64,000 bases of DNA, from assembly GCF_000342005.1 (NCBI RefSeq), contig NZ_AOHO01000074.1, forward strand, positions 1 to 64,000, given 5' to 3'. The notes below the pieces were generated by a model. That model worked only from the letters and a program-made list of their open reading frames with translations, did no database searches and was not told the DNA's origin. Below, one piece after another: positions 42,462-50,256 of the stretch (position 1 is the first letter of the stretch; each line of letters begins with the position of its first letter). Source of the stretch: Amycolatopsis decaplanina DSM 44594 (lineage in GTDB: Bacteria; Actinomycetota; Actinomycetes; Mycobacteriales; Pseudonocardiaceae). A program made the position numbers and the translations under genes.

Positions 42462-43235
42462 TCAGGCCGGCGGCCGCGAGCCCCGGATCTCGATCAGCAG
42501 GTCGGTCACCGCGGTCATGATCCGCTTCGTGGCCTCCTCCAGCACCTCACGGGACGGCGAGGGCGTCATGAGGTCCGAGAGGTCCACCGGCGGGCCGGCG
42601 ATCAGGTTCACCGTCTTGCGCGGGAAGGCGCGCGGAAGCACGGCGTCCGACGGCAGCAGGTGGTGCGTGCCCCAGTTCGCCAGCGGGATGACCGGGACGC
42701 CGGTTTCCAGCGCGATCCGCGCGATCCCGGTCTTGCCGCGCATGGGCCACCCGTCCGGATGATCCGTGAAGGTCGCCTCCGGGAAGATGACGACGCATTC
42801 ACCCTCACGGACGGCGCTGACGGCGTCGCGGTACGCGTCCGACGCCGTCGCCGCCCCTCGGTAGACAGGGATGTGCTTGCCGGAGCGCATCACCGAGCCG
42901 ATGACGGGCGCGTCCCACAAGCTGGCTTTCGCCAGGTATCGGGGCACGCGTCCGTGCGCGAGGCAATATGCCGTCACTGTCGTCGGGTCGGCGAACGAGA
43001 GATGGTTCGACGCGACCAGGAAGCCGCCCGACGAGGGCAGGTGCTCCCCGCCGCGCACCCGGAACCGGGTGAACAGCACCAGGAACGGCCACACGACGTT
43101 GATCGCGAAAGCGAACCAGGCGCCCCGGCCGGCGCGGGCGAAGCGCCGGCCGAAGGCGATCATCTGGCGGAACGTCAGCAAGTCACCCGAAGCGGGGCTC
43201 AGCGCGGTCCAGCGTTCACGGGGTCTCAGCACCAT
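42462..43235 (-). CDS. plsC: 1-acyl-sn-glycerol-3-phosphate acyltransferase (PlsC-like)
   Basis: 257 residues. A membrane-associated segment (GAWFAFAINVVWPFLVLFTRF) is followed by acyltransferase motifs: NHLSFAD (HxxxxD, written HLSFAD), GKHIPVYRG, and FPEATFTDH in place of the common FPEGTRS. It is predicted to acylate lysophosphatidic acid at the inner membrane face. The start is uncertain; ATG 43235, ATG 43163 and a GTG at 43280 are all in frame and none has a clear ribosome-binding site. The neighbours give no pathway context. Confidence 0.82.
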   Translation of the reverse strand: MVLRPRERWTALSPASGDLLTFRQMIAFGRRFARAGRGAWFAFAINVVWPFLVLFTRFRVRGGEHLPSSGGFLVASNHLSFADPTTVTAYCLAHGRVPRYLAKASLWDAPVIGSVMRSGKHIPVYRGAATASDAYRDAVSAVREGECVVIFPEATFTDHPDGWPMRGKTGIARIALETGVPVIPLANWGTHHLLPSDAVLPRAFPRKTVNLIAGPPVDLSDLMTPSPSREVLEEATKRIMTAVTDLLIEIRGSRPPA

Positions 43236-43298
43236 GGAGGTAATTCGTAGCCGAACCCGCCCCGGTTCGGCTGAAACCACGCGCGAACGCGGCGTGGA

Positions 43299-44711
43299 TC
43301 ACACGCGCTCGAGCACCACCACGGGGATCTCGCGGTCGGTCTTCTTCGCGTACTCGTTGTAATCCGGCCACACCGCGGCGAGCTTCTCCCACAGCTTCGC
43401 GCGCTCCTCGCCCTCGAGGGTCCGGGCCCGCGCGGTGAACTTGTCCGCCTTGACCTGGACCTTGACCTCGGGGGTGGCCTGGAGGTTCTTGTACCAGCCC
43501 GGGTCCTCCGGCGCGCCGCCCTTGGAGGCCACGATCACCGGGTTGTCATCGTCGTCGAACTGGTAGATCAGCGCGAACTTGCGGTCCTCGCCGGTCTTGC
43601 GGCCCTTGGTGGTGAGGATGAGGCAAGGCGCGCCCTTCTCCCAGTCGTGACCCACCTCGCCGTCGGTCTCTTCGTAGCGACGGACGTGCTCGTCACCGAA
43701 AAGCATGTCTGCGTTCCTCTCCTCGTCCTGGGGTGCGATGGCGCCCTGCCAGTCTGACGCGAACCGGTCGGTCGCGCTGATCAACTCGTGCAGGGTGCCG
43801 GGTTCGTCGAACGCGTGACCCGAGTCGCCGACCATCTTCAGTTCCGCGCCCGCCAGCACCTGGCTGAGCTCCCACGCGGTGATGGCCGGGGTGACCACGT
43901 CGTAGCGTCCCTGGACCAGAACGCACGGGATGCCCCGGAGCTTCCCGGCGTCGCGCAGCAGCTGGTCCTCGGCCAGCCAGCCGCCGTGCCGGAAGTAGTG
44001 GTTCTCGATCCTCGCGATCGCGAGGGCGAACGCGGGATCGCTGAACGCGTCGATCACTTCGTCCCGCGGGCGCAGTTTGACCGTTTCCCCCTCCCAGCGG
44101 CTCCACGCGATCGCGGCGGGGCCGTGCACGGCGGGATCCGGATGGCTCAGCAGTTCGTGATAGACCTCGATCAGGTTCTCCTGCCGGCGCGAAAACGGCA
44201 CCGGGGCCAGGAAACGCGACCACGCCTCGGGGAAGAGGAACGCCGCTCCCCCGCCGTAGAGCCATTGCAGTTCCTTCACCCGCAAAGTGGCGACACCGCG
44301 GAGCACGAGTTCCGTGACCCGTCCCGGGTGGGTTTCCGCGTAGGTCAGCCCGAGCACGCTCCCCCACGAGCCGCCGAAGACCATCCAGTGTTCGATGTCC
44401 AGATGCTCGCGCAAGCGCTCGATGTCGGCGACCAGGTGCCACGTCGTGTTGACCGAAAGATCCGCCTCCGGGGTGGCGCAGTTCGGCGTGCTGCGCCCGC
44501 AGCCGCGCTGATCGAAAAGGACGATCCGGTACCGCCCGGGATCGAACAGTCTCCGATGTCTCGGGCTCGAACCCCCTCCGGGGCCGCCGTGCAGGAAAAT
44601 CACCGGCTTGCCCTCGGGATCGCCGCATTCCTCCCAATAGATCTCGTTGCCGTCACCGACAGGCAACATCCCTTGGACGTAAGGTTCGATTTCCGGATAA
44701 AGGCCGAGCAT
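43299..44711 (-). CDS. pip: proline iminopeptidase fused to an F420-dependent nitroreductase-like domain
   Basis: 470 residues in one frame. Residues 1-320 are a proline iminopeptidase: LYPEIEPY start, HGGPGGG oxyanion loop, FDQRGCGRS, nucleophile GGSWGS, late GRYDVVTP and GDSGHAFDEPG. From Met336 the sequence is a deazaflavin-dependent (Ddn/FGD-like) split-barrel domain: MLFGDEHVRRYEETDGEVGHDW, APCLILTTKGRKTG, FALIYQFDDD. That part is normally a separate ~135-residue protein. An AGGA lies eight bases before its ATG (43706), as if it once was, or still is, translated independently. The start at 44711 is likely; a GTG at 44720 is possible. Confidence 0.85.
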   Translation of the reverse strand: MLGLYPEIEPYVQGMLPVGDGNEIYWEECGDPEGKPVIFLHGGPGGGSSPRHRRLFDPGRYRIVLFDQRGCGRSTPNCATPEADLSVNTTWHLVADIERLREHLDIEHWMVFGGSWGSVLGLTYAETHPGRVTELVLRGVATLRVKELQWLYGGGAAFLFPEAWSRFLAPVPFSRRQENLIEVYHELLSHPDPAVHGPAAIAWSRWEGETVKLRPRDEVIDAFSDPAFALAIARIENHYFRHGGWLAEDQLLRDAGKLRGIPCVLVQGRYDVVTPAITAWELSQVLAGAELKMVGDSGHAFDEPGTLHELISATDRFASDWQGAIAPQDEERNADMLFGDEHVRRYEETDGEVGHDWEKGAPCLILTTKGRKTGEDRKFALIYQFDDDDNPVIVASKGGAPEDPGWYKNLQATPEVKVQVKADKFTARARTLEGEERAKLWEKLAAVWPDYNEYAKKTDREIPVVVLERV

Positions 44712-44749
44712 GTCCGCCACTATGCCCCAAACGCCAGCTTGGAGGATCG

Positions 44750-45790
44750 ATGAAGGCTCGCCCCCACGTGACGCTGGAAGATGTGGCGCGCACCGCGGAC
44801 GTGTCGCTCGCGACCGCGTCCCGCGTACTCAACGGCACCGCCACCGTCCGGGGAGATCTCCGCGAACGAGTGATCGCCGCGGCGTCCGAGCTGTCGTATA
44901 CCCCCAATGCTCACGCTCAGGCGTTGGCCGGTGGCTCACAGCCCACCGTAGGGGTGATCTGCCACGACGTCGGCGACCCGTATTTCGCCGCGATCGCCGG
45001 CGGGGTCATGCGAGTGGCGAGTGAAAACGATCTTCTGGTGATGCTCGCGAGCACGTTCCGCGATCCGGCCAAGGAGGTCGCCTACGTTTCGACGCTGCGC
45101 GCCCAGCGCGCGTCGGCCATTCTGCTGATCGGTTCCGCGTTCGAAGACAAGGCGTGGGAGAAGGCGATGGCCGCCGAACTCGAGCCGTACCGGCGCGGTG
45201 GCGGGCACGTCGCCGCGGTCAGCAGGCATCGCGGGCTCAAAGTGGACACCGTCCAGCCCGACAACCGGGGCGGCGGTGCCGAACTGGCGAAGGCCATGCT
45301 GGACCTGGGGCACCGGCGATTCGCCGTGCTCGCCGGTCCGAAGAGCCTGACCACCGTCGTCGACCGCCTCGACGGCTTCGCCGCGGAACTGCTGGAGCAC
45401 GGCGTCGAACTGGCCGAGGACGACGTCGTCGAGGCGGCGTTCACCCGCGACGGCGGCTACGAGGCGATGGAGAAGGTCCTCGCCCGGCCGCGGAAGCGGT
45501 GGCCGACGTGTGTGTTCGCGGTGACCGACGTGATGGCGATCGGCGCGATGTCGGCGCTGCGTGACGCCGGTGTCTCCGTGCCCGGCGAGATGTCGATCGC
45601 CGGTTTCGACGACATCCCGGTAGTGCGCGATCTCACGCCGGCGCTGAGCACCGTCGCGCTGCCGCTGGAGAAGCTGGGCGAACGGGCCATGGACCTGGCA
45701 CTCAAGGCGTCCCCCGGCACCCGGCCGCGGATGGTGCGGATGTCCGGCGAGGTCGTCCTGCGCCACAGCACCGCCGCTCCCGCTCGCTGA
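44750..45790 (+). CDS. LacI-family transcriptional regulator
   Basis: 346 residues. An N-terminal LacI HTH (VTLEDVARTADVSLATASRVLNG) with hinge helix, then the periplasmic-binding-like sugar-sensing domain (GVICHDVGDPYFAAIAGGVMRVA...FAVTDVMAIGAMSALRDAGVSVPGEMSIAGFDDIP). The ATG at 44750 follows GGAGG. It precedes the DUF993/isomerase genes, and a perfect LacI-type palindrome stands in front of those genes, so it should repress them until a sugar-related ligand binds. It diverges from pip by 38 bp. Confidence 0.92.
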   Translation: MKARPHVTLEDVARTADVSLATASRVLNGTATVRGDLRERVIAAASELSYTPNAHAQALAGGSQPTVGVICHDVGDPYFAAIAGGVMRVASENDLLVMLASTFRDPAKEVAYVSTLRAQRASAILLIGSAFEDKAWEKAMAAELEPYRRGGGHVAAVSRHRGLKVDTVQPDNRGGGAELAKAMLDLGHRRFAVLAGPKSLTTVVDRLDGFAAELLEHGVELAEDDVVEAAFTRDGGYEAMEKVLARPRKRWPTCVFAVTDVMAIGAMSALRDAGVSVPGEMSIAGFDDIPVVRDLTPALSTVALPLEKLGERAMDLALKASPGTRPRMVRMSGEVVLRHSTAAPAR

Positions 45791-45830
45791 AACCCTTGTG
45801 TGCGAGCCGCGAGGTGACCTACCGTGGCCC

Positions 45831-45846
45831 GAGAAAGCGCTTTCTC
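45831..45846. promoter_or_regulatory. LacI-type operator
   Basis: GAGAAAGCGCTTTCTC, a perfect 16-bp palindrome with the central CG typical of LacI/GalR operators, 22 bases upstream of the DUF993 gene start and 40 bases after the LacI stop. Confidence 0.85.
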
Positions 45847-45868
45847 ACACCCGCGCCACGGAGACCCG

Positions 45869-47020
45869 ATGACCTTGATCGCCCTGCCCACCGCCGAAGG
45901 CGGACTGGTGGAGTGGACGCCGCGAGGGGCGGAAACGCCCGCGAAACCGGCGTCACCGCCGACCTCCCGGATCGCTTACGCGGCCGCACACGTGGTCGCC
46001 GACCCGCTCGCCGCCGCCGACCCCGAAGAAGGCGCGGTGCTGGACTGGGACACCACGCTCGCCTTCCGCGAGCACCTGTGGTCCTGCGGTCTCGGCGTCG
46101 CCGAGGCGATGGACACCGCGCAGCGCGGCATGGGCCTGGACTGGGCCACTACCAAGGACCTGATCCGGCGCACCGGGGCGCTCGCCGCCGGACGGCCGTG
46201 GGTGGCGGGCGTCGGCACCGACCAGCTTCCCGACGGTGAAGCCACTGCGGGGTCCATTGTGGACGCCTGGCGCGAGCAGCTGGACCTGGTCGGCGAGGCG
46301 GGCGCGATCCCGGTCGTGATGGCCAGCCGGGCGCTGGCCGCGTCGGCGTCCGGCCCCGGGGACTACCATGCCGCGTACGGGAAACTGCTTTCCGGTACGG
46401 ATCGTCCGGTCCTGCTCCACTGGCTGGGCGAGCAGTTCGACCCGGCGCTGGCCGGCTATTGGGGCCACGGCGACGTCCGTGAGGCGGCCAAGGAACTGGG
46501 CAGGCTCTGCGCCGAGCACGCCGGCGTGATCGCCGGGGTCAAGGTTTCGGTGCTCGACGCGTCGATCGAGACCGCTTTCCGCCGCGCGCTGCCCGAAGGC
46601 GTCAAGTGCTACACCGGCGACGACTTCAACTACCCGGAGCTCATCGCCGGGGATGACCAGGGACACAGCGAAGCGCTTCTGGGTATCTTCGACGCCGTCG
46701 CGCAGGTCGCCGGCGCCGCGCTCGCCCGGCTCGACGAAGGCGACAAGGCCGGCTTCCACGGCCTGCTGGACCCGACGGTGGCCTTGAGCCGGGCGATCTT
46801 CCGGGCCCCCACCAGGAATTACAAGACCGGCGTCGTCTTCCTCGCCTACCTCAACGGGCACCAGGAGCACTTCCGCATGGTCGCGGGCCGCGAGTCGGCC
46901 CGTTCCATCACGCATCTGGCCGAACTGCTGCGCCTGGCCGACGCCGCGGGCGCGCTCACCGACCCGGATCTCGCCGTCGCGAGGATGCGGCCGCTGCTGG
47001 CCGCGGCGGGGGTGGCCTGA
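45869..47020 (+). CDS. DUF993 family protein (dihydrodipicolinate synthase/aldolase-like)
   Basis: 383 residues, matching the DUF993/dihydrodipicolinate-synthase-like family of TIM barrels: IAYAAAHVVADP, LDWDTTLAFREHLWSCGLGVAEAMDTAQRGMGLDW, HWLGEQFDPALAGYWGH, GVKVSVLDASIE, YTGDDFNYPELI. Members sit in sugar-catabolic loci and are suspected aldolases; no reaction is established that I know of. The ATG at 45869 has GGAG upstream. It is downstream of the LacI operator and coupled (TGATG) to the isomerase gene. Confidence 0.82.
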   Translation: MTLIALPTAEGGLVEWTPRGAETPAKPASPPTSRIAYAAAHVVADPLAAADPEEGAVLDWDTTLAFREHLWSCGLGVAEAMDTAQRGMGLDWATTKDLIRRTGALAAGRPWVAGVGTDQLPDGEATAGSIVDAWREQLDLVGEAGAIPVVMASRALAASASGPGDYHAAYGKLLSGTDRPVLLHWLGEQFDPALAGYWGHGDVREAAKELGRLCAEHAGVIAGVKVSVLDASIETAFRRALPEGVKCYTGDDFNYPELIAGDDQGHSEALLGIFDAVAQVAGAALARLDEGDKAGFHGLLDPTVALSRAIFRAPTRNYKTGVVFLAYLNGHQEHFRMVAGRESARSITHLAELLRLADAAGALTDPDLAVARMRPLLAAAGVA

Positions 47021-47826
47021 TGGACCGGTTGAGCCTGAACCAGATCACCACCAAGGCGTGGTCGGTGCCGGAGGCCGTGGCGGGCTGCGCCGAGGCGGGC
47101 GTCCGCTGGATCGGCCTGTGGCGGGACAAGGTCGCCGAGACCGGCGTCGAAGAGACCGCCCGGCTGCTCAAGGAGTACGACGTCGGCGTGTCGTCGTTGT
47201 GCCGTGGTGGTTTCTTCACCGGGATCACCCCGGAAGGGTCCCCTGTGGACGGTGTCGCGCAGACCAGGGAGGCGATCGACGAAGCCGCCGCGCTGGGCGC
47301 GGACGTGCTCGTCCTGGTCGTCGGCGGGGTGAACGGCGATCTGGCGTCGTCGCGGCAGCGGGTCGCGGACGCGGTCGGCGAGCTGGCGCCGTACGCCGGT
47401 GAGCGTGGGGTCCGCCTCGGCCTGGAACCGCTGCACCCCATGCAATGCGCCGAACGTTCGGTTCTGTCCACAGTGGATCAGGCGCTGACGATCGCGCTGG
47501 AGCATCCGGCCGAGCAGGTCGGCGTGATCGTCGACGAGTTCCACGTGTGGTGGGACCCGCGGATCGAGGAGTCGATCGCCGCCGCGACGGGCCGGATCGC
47601 CGGATTCCACGTGTGCGACCAGAAGGTACCTCTGACCGACACCCTGCTCGGCCGGGCGCTGCCCGGTGACGGCCCGATCGACCACCGGCGCCTGAAGGCG
47701 TGTGTCGAGGCCGCCGGATACACCGGTCCGATCGAGGTCGAGGTCTTCGACGCCGACCTCTGGCGCCGCCCCGGTGGCGAGGTGCTCGCGGAGACCGTGA
47801 AGGCGTACCGGGACCACGTTTCCTGA
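47020..47826 (+). CDS. sugar phosphate isomerase/epimerase (AP-endonuclease-2 TIM barrel)
   Basis: 268 residues. A xylose-isomerase-like TIM barrel with metal-binding acidic/His positions in LGLEPLHPM, VGVIVDEFHVWWDP, GFHVCDQKVP and GPIEVEVFD. It probably isomerises or epimerises a sugar-derived acid or inositol-like compound produced for, or by, the DUF993 enzyme. The ATG at 47020 overlaps the DUF993 stop. Similar loci often include a Gfo/Idh/MocA dehydrogenase, which is absent here. Confidence 0.85.
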   Translation: MDRLSLNQITTKAWSVPEAVAGCAEAGVRWIGLWRDKVAETGVEETARLLKEYDVGVSSLCRGGFFTGITPEGSPVDGVAQTREAIDEAAALGADVLVLVVGGVNGDLASSRQRVADAVGELAPYAGERGVRLGLEPLHPMQCAERSVLSTVDQALTIALEHPAEQVGVIVDEFHVWWDPRIEESIAAATGRIAGFHVCDQKVPLTDTLLGRALPGDGPIDHRRLKACVEAAGYTGPIEVEVFDADLWRRPGGEVLAETVKAYRDHVS

Positions 47827-47870
47827 CGAAAGTAAGGGTCGCTCGCTGCCCAAGGTCCGCTGTCCGGGCG

Positions 47871-47908
47871 GCCGTGGTTTCCTACCGTTCGCGGTATGAA
47901 ACCACGGC
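47871..47908 (+). promoter_or_regulatory. TTCG-loop hairpin over the start codon of the Lnt-like gene
   Basis: Arms GCCGTGGTTTCCTACCG (47871-47887) and CGGTATGAAACCACGGC (47892-47908) pair with a single mismatch around TTCG, giving a C(UUCG)G tetraloop. The right arm contains the ATG at 47896, and no ribosome-binding site is visible upstream. The mRNA stem would hide the start. Confidence 0.65.
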
Positions 47909-49380
47909 TGCTCTGGTGGCTGGGCACAGCGCTGCTCCTGCTCGCCGTCCACACCGACTGGAACGTTCCGCTCGCGGCCTGGGTGTTCCCGGTCTTCCTT
48001 CTCCGCTACGCCCGCCAGGTACCTCTCCGGCGCGCGATCCTGATCGTGGGCCTGTCCCTGCTGATCGGGCAACTGTTCTGGCTCGGGGTCACCGGCCTGC
48101 TGTTCGTGCTCTCCGGCCTGCTCGCGTTCACCTTGCTCACGGTGTTGCAGACGACCGCGTTCCTGGCCGATCGCCTGCTCGCCGACCGCGCCGGACCGGT
48201 GAGGACACTGGTGTTCCCGGTGACGCTCGTCGCGGGCGAGTACCTCTTCACGGTGATCACCGGCTTCGGGGACTTCGGCGCGCTCGGCAGCACCCAGTCC
48301 ACGAATCTGCCGCTGCTCCAGACCGCGTCGGTGACCGGCGTGTACGGCGTCACCTTCGTCCTCGCGTGGTTCGCCTCGGTGGCGAACACCGTCTGGACGG
48401 AAGGGTGGCCGCGGGTCAGGCGCACGGCGCTCGTCCACGCCTGCGTGCTCGGCGTGGTGTTCGCCGCCGGTGGCGCGCGGTTGCTGTTCGACGCCCCCAC
48501 GACGGAGACCGTGCGGATCGCGGGGATCAGCCCCTCGTCCGACGCGGACCGGTCGAGTTCCGACGCGCTGGAACGGATCGGGGTGAAGTACTGGCGTGCC
48601 GAGGAAGTCGGCGCGGCCGACCCGGTCGCGGTCGGTAAGGCGTTCGCGCCGGTCACCGAGGATCTCGTGATCAGGACCCGGCAGCAGGCATCGGCGGGGG
48701 CGAAGATCGTGCTCTGGCCGGAAACGCATGCCCGCGTGCTGGAACGCGATCAGGCGGCGCTGCTGGCCCGGGTCGGCGCCGAAGCGAAGCAAGCCGGGAT
48801 CCACGTCGGACTCGCGTACGCGCTCTACACCGCACAGGCTCCCTACATCCGCAACGTGGCCGTACTCGTCGGGCCGACCGGTGAAGTGGCGTGGACCTAC
48901 GACAAAACGCATCCGACGCCGATGGAACCGATGACTCCGGGCCCCGGCACGGTCCACACCACGGACTCTCCGTACGGGCGGCTCGCGGCGGTGATCTGCT
49001 ACGACGCGGATTTCCCCGGCCTGATGCGCCAAGCGGCGGGCAAGGAGACCTCGCTGATGCTCGTCCCCGCCAACGACTGGCCGGGGTTCGGCTCACTGCA
49101 CGCGGAAAAGGCGAGCTTCCGCGCGGTGGAGAACGGTTACTCACTCTTCCGGCACTCCACCCACGGGAATTCAACAGCTGTGGACAGTCAAGGCCGGGTG
49201 CTCGGGCACGCCGACTTCCACCGCACGGATCAGCAGACGCTCGTCGCGGATCTGCCGGTGCAACCGAGGACACAGACCGTGTACGGCCGTGTCGGTGACG
49301 TGTTCGCCTGGCTGTGTCTCGCCGCCGCCACGCTCTGTCCTTTGTGGACTTATCGGCGAAGGCGCACAGGGAAACGTTAG
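47896..49380 (+). CDS. membrane-anchored carbon-nitrogen hydrolase (apolipoprotein N-acyltransferase-like)
   Basis: 494 residues. About five or six N-terminal membrane helices (residues 6-200) are followed by a nitrilase-fold domain with the triad Glu276 (WPETHA), Lys337 (YDKTHPTPMEP) and Cys368 (VICYDADFP), and a final membrane helix near the C-terminus. This is the architecture of Lnt, which N-acylates lipoproteins in the membrane. Divergent actinobacterial versions may have other acyl acceptors. The start codon is buried in a strong stem-loop. Confidence 0.82.
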   Translation: MKPRLLWWLGTALLLLAVHTDWNVPLAAWVFPVFLLRYARQVPLRRAILIVGLSLLIGQLFWLGVTGLLFVLSGLLAFTLLTVLQTTAFLADRLLADRAGPVRTLVFPVTLVAGEYLFTVITGFGDFGALGSTQSTNLPLLQTASVTGVYGVTFVLAWFASVANTVWTEGWPRVRRTALVHACVLGVVFAAGGARLLFDAPTTETVRIAGISPSSDADRSSSDALERIGVKYWRAEEVGAADPVAVGKAFAPVTEDLVIRTRQQASAGAKIVLWPETHARVLERDQAALLARVGAEAKQAGIHVGLAYALYTAQAPYIRNVAVLVGPTGEVAWTYDKTHPTPMEPMTPGPGTVHTTDSPYGRLAAVICYDADFPGLMRQAAGKETSLMLVPANDWPGFGSLHAEKASFRAVENGYSLFRHSTHGNSTAVDSQGRVLGHADFHRTDQQTLVADLPVQPRTQTVYGRVGDVFAWLCLAAATLCPLWTYRRRRTGKR

Positions 49381-49456
49381 CGCCCTGTTACGGAAGGGGT
49401 GGTGTTCGTAACGTCATACCCGAAAAGAACAGTGTTCAAGGGTTAAGCTCCCCCGC

Positions 49457-50158
49457 ATGCCGAAACTGCTGGTGGTCGAAGACGACGACGCGATCGGCGG
49501 CGTCCTCGAATCGACCCTCCGTCTCCACGGCTACGAGGTGTCGTGGCAGCGCGACGGCCGCACCGCGCTCGCGGCCGCCGCGGGCGGCGACATCGACTTC
49601 GTCCTGCTCGACCTCGGTCTGCCGGATCTGGACGGGGTCGAGGTCTGCCGTCGGCTGCGGGCGGAGCTCCCCGGCGCCGTCCTGGTCATCCTGACCGCCC
49701 GGCAGGAGGAGATGGACGTCGTCGTGGGCCTGGAGGCCGGCGCCGACGACTACCTCACCAAACCCATCCGGCTCGGCGAACTGCTCGCCAGGGTCCGGGC
49801 GCACCTGCGGCGCGGGACGGCTCCGCCGGAGAGCAGGCCCGCGATCGCCATCGGTCATCTGCGGGTGGACACCGCCGGGCGGCGGGTCAGCGTCGGCGGC
49901 CGGGAGATCTCGTTGCGGGCCAAGGAGTTCGACCTGCTGGCCCGGCTGGCCGAGCAACCGGGCGTCGCGGTCAGCCGGGACACGCTGATGTCGGAGGTGT
50001 GGGACGCGCACTGGTACGGCTCCACGAAGACCCTCGACGTCCACATCGCCGCGCTGCGCCGGAAGCTGACCGAGTCGGCGCCCACCCCCGAGCAGGCGCC
50101 GAGGATTTCGACGCTGCGCGGCCACGGCTACCGCCTCGAACAGCCCTTCGAGGGCTAG
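49457..50158 (+). CDS. OmpR-family response regulator
   Basis: 233 residues. Receiver with EDDD (8-11), phosphoacceptor Asp52 (VLLDLGLPD), ILTAR and YLTKP; a C-terminal winged helix (ISLRAKEFDLLARLAEQPGVAVSRDTLMSEVW...TKTLDVHIAALRRKL...RGHGYRLE). It is followed not by a kinase but by repeats and an inverted ABC operon. The most likely partner kinase is at 52648, same strand, 2.5 kb away. Confidence 0.92.
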   Translation: MPKLLVVEDDDAIGGVLESTLRLHGYEVSWQRDGRTALAAAAGGDIDFVLLDLGLPDLDGVEVCRRLRAELPGAVLVILTARQEEMDVVVGLEAGADDYLTKPIRLGELLARVRAHLRRGTAPPESRPAIAIGHLRVDTAGRRVSVGGREISLRAKEFDLLARLAEQPGVAVSRDTLMSEVWDAHWYGSTKTLDVHIAALRRKLTESAPTPEQAPRISTLRGHGYRLEQPFEG

Positions 50159-50175
50159 GGATCCGAGCGCGAACA

Positions 50176-50256
50176 CCGCACTCGCGTGCTTGAACCCGGA
50201 TCTCGCGTGTGCGGTCTTCAAGCACGCGAGTGCGGAGTTCAAGCACGCGAGTGCGG
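50176..50256. repeat. three copies of a 19-bp repeat (one inverted)
   Basis: TTCAAGCACGCGAGTGCGG occurs at 50217-50235 and 50238-50256 (21-bp period) and inverted at 50176-50194. The units lie between the response regulator stop and the convergent permease stop. They can fold into a large hairpin and could terminate both genes. No spacer structure of CRISPR type is present. Confidence 0.8.

Noticed and set aside
46846..49032. 728-residue antisense frame across the DUF993, isomerase and Lnt-like genes
   Set aside because: It spans three well-supported genes on the other strand and shows no domain; a typical GC-bias shadow.
50176..50256. CRISPR-like repeats
   Set aside because: Only three short units, one inverted, with 2-base and 22-base gaps; no spacers of regular length and no cas genes.
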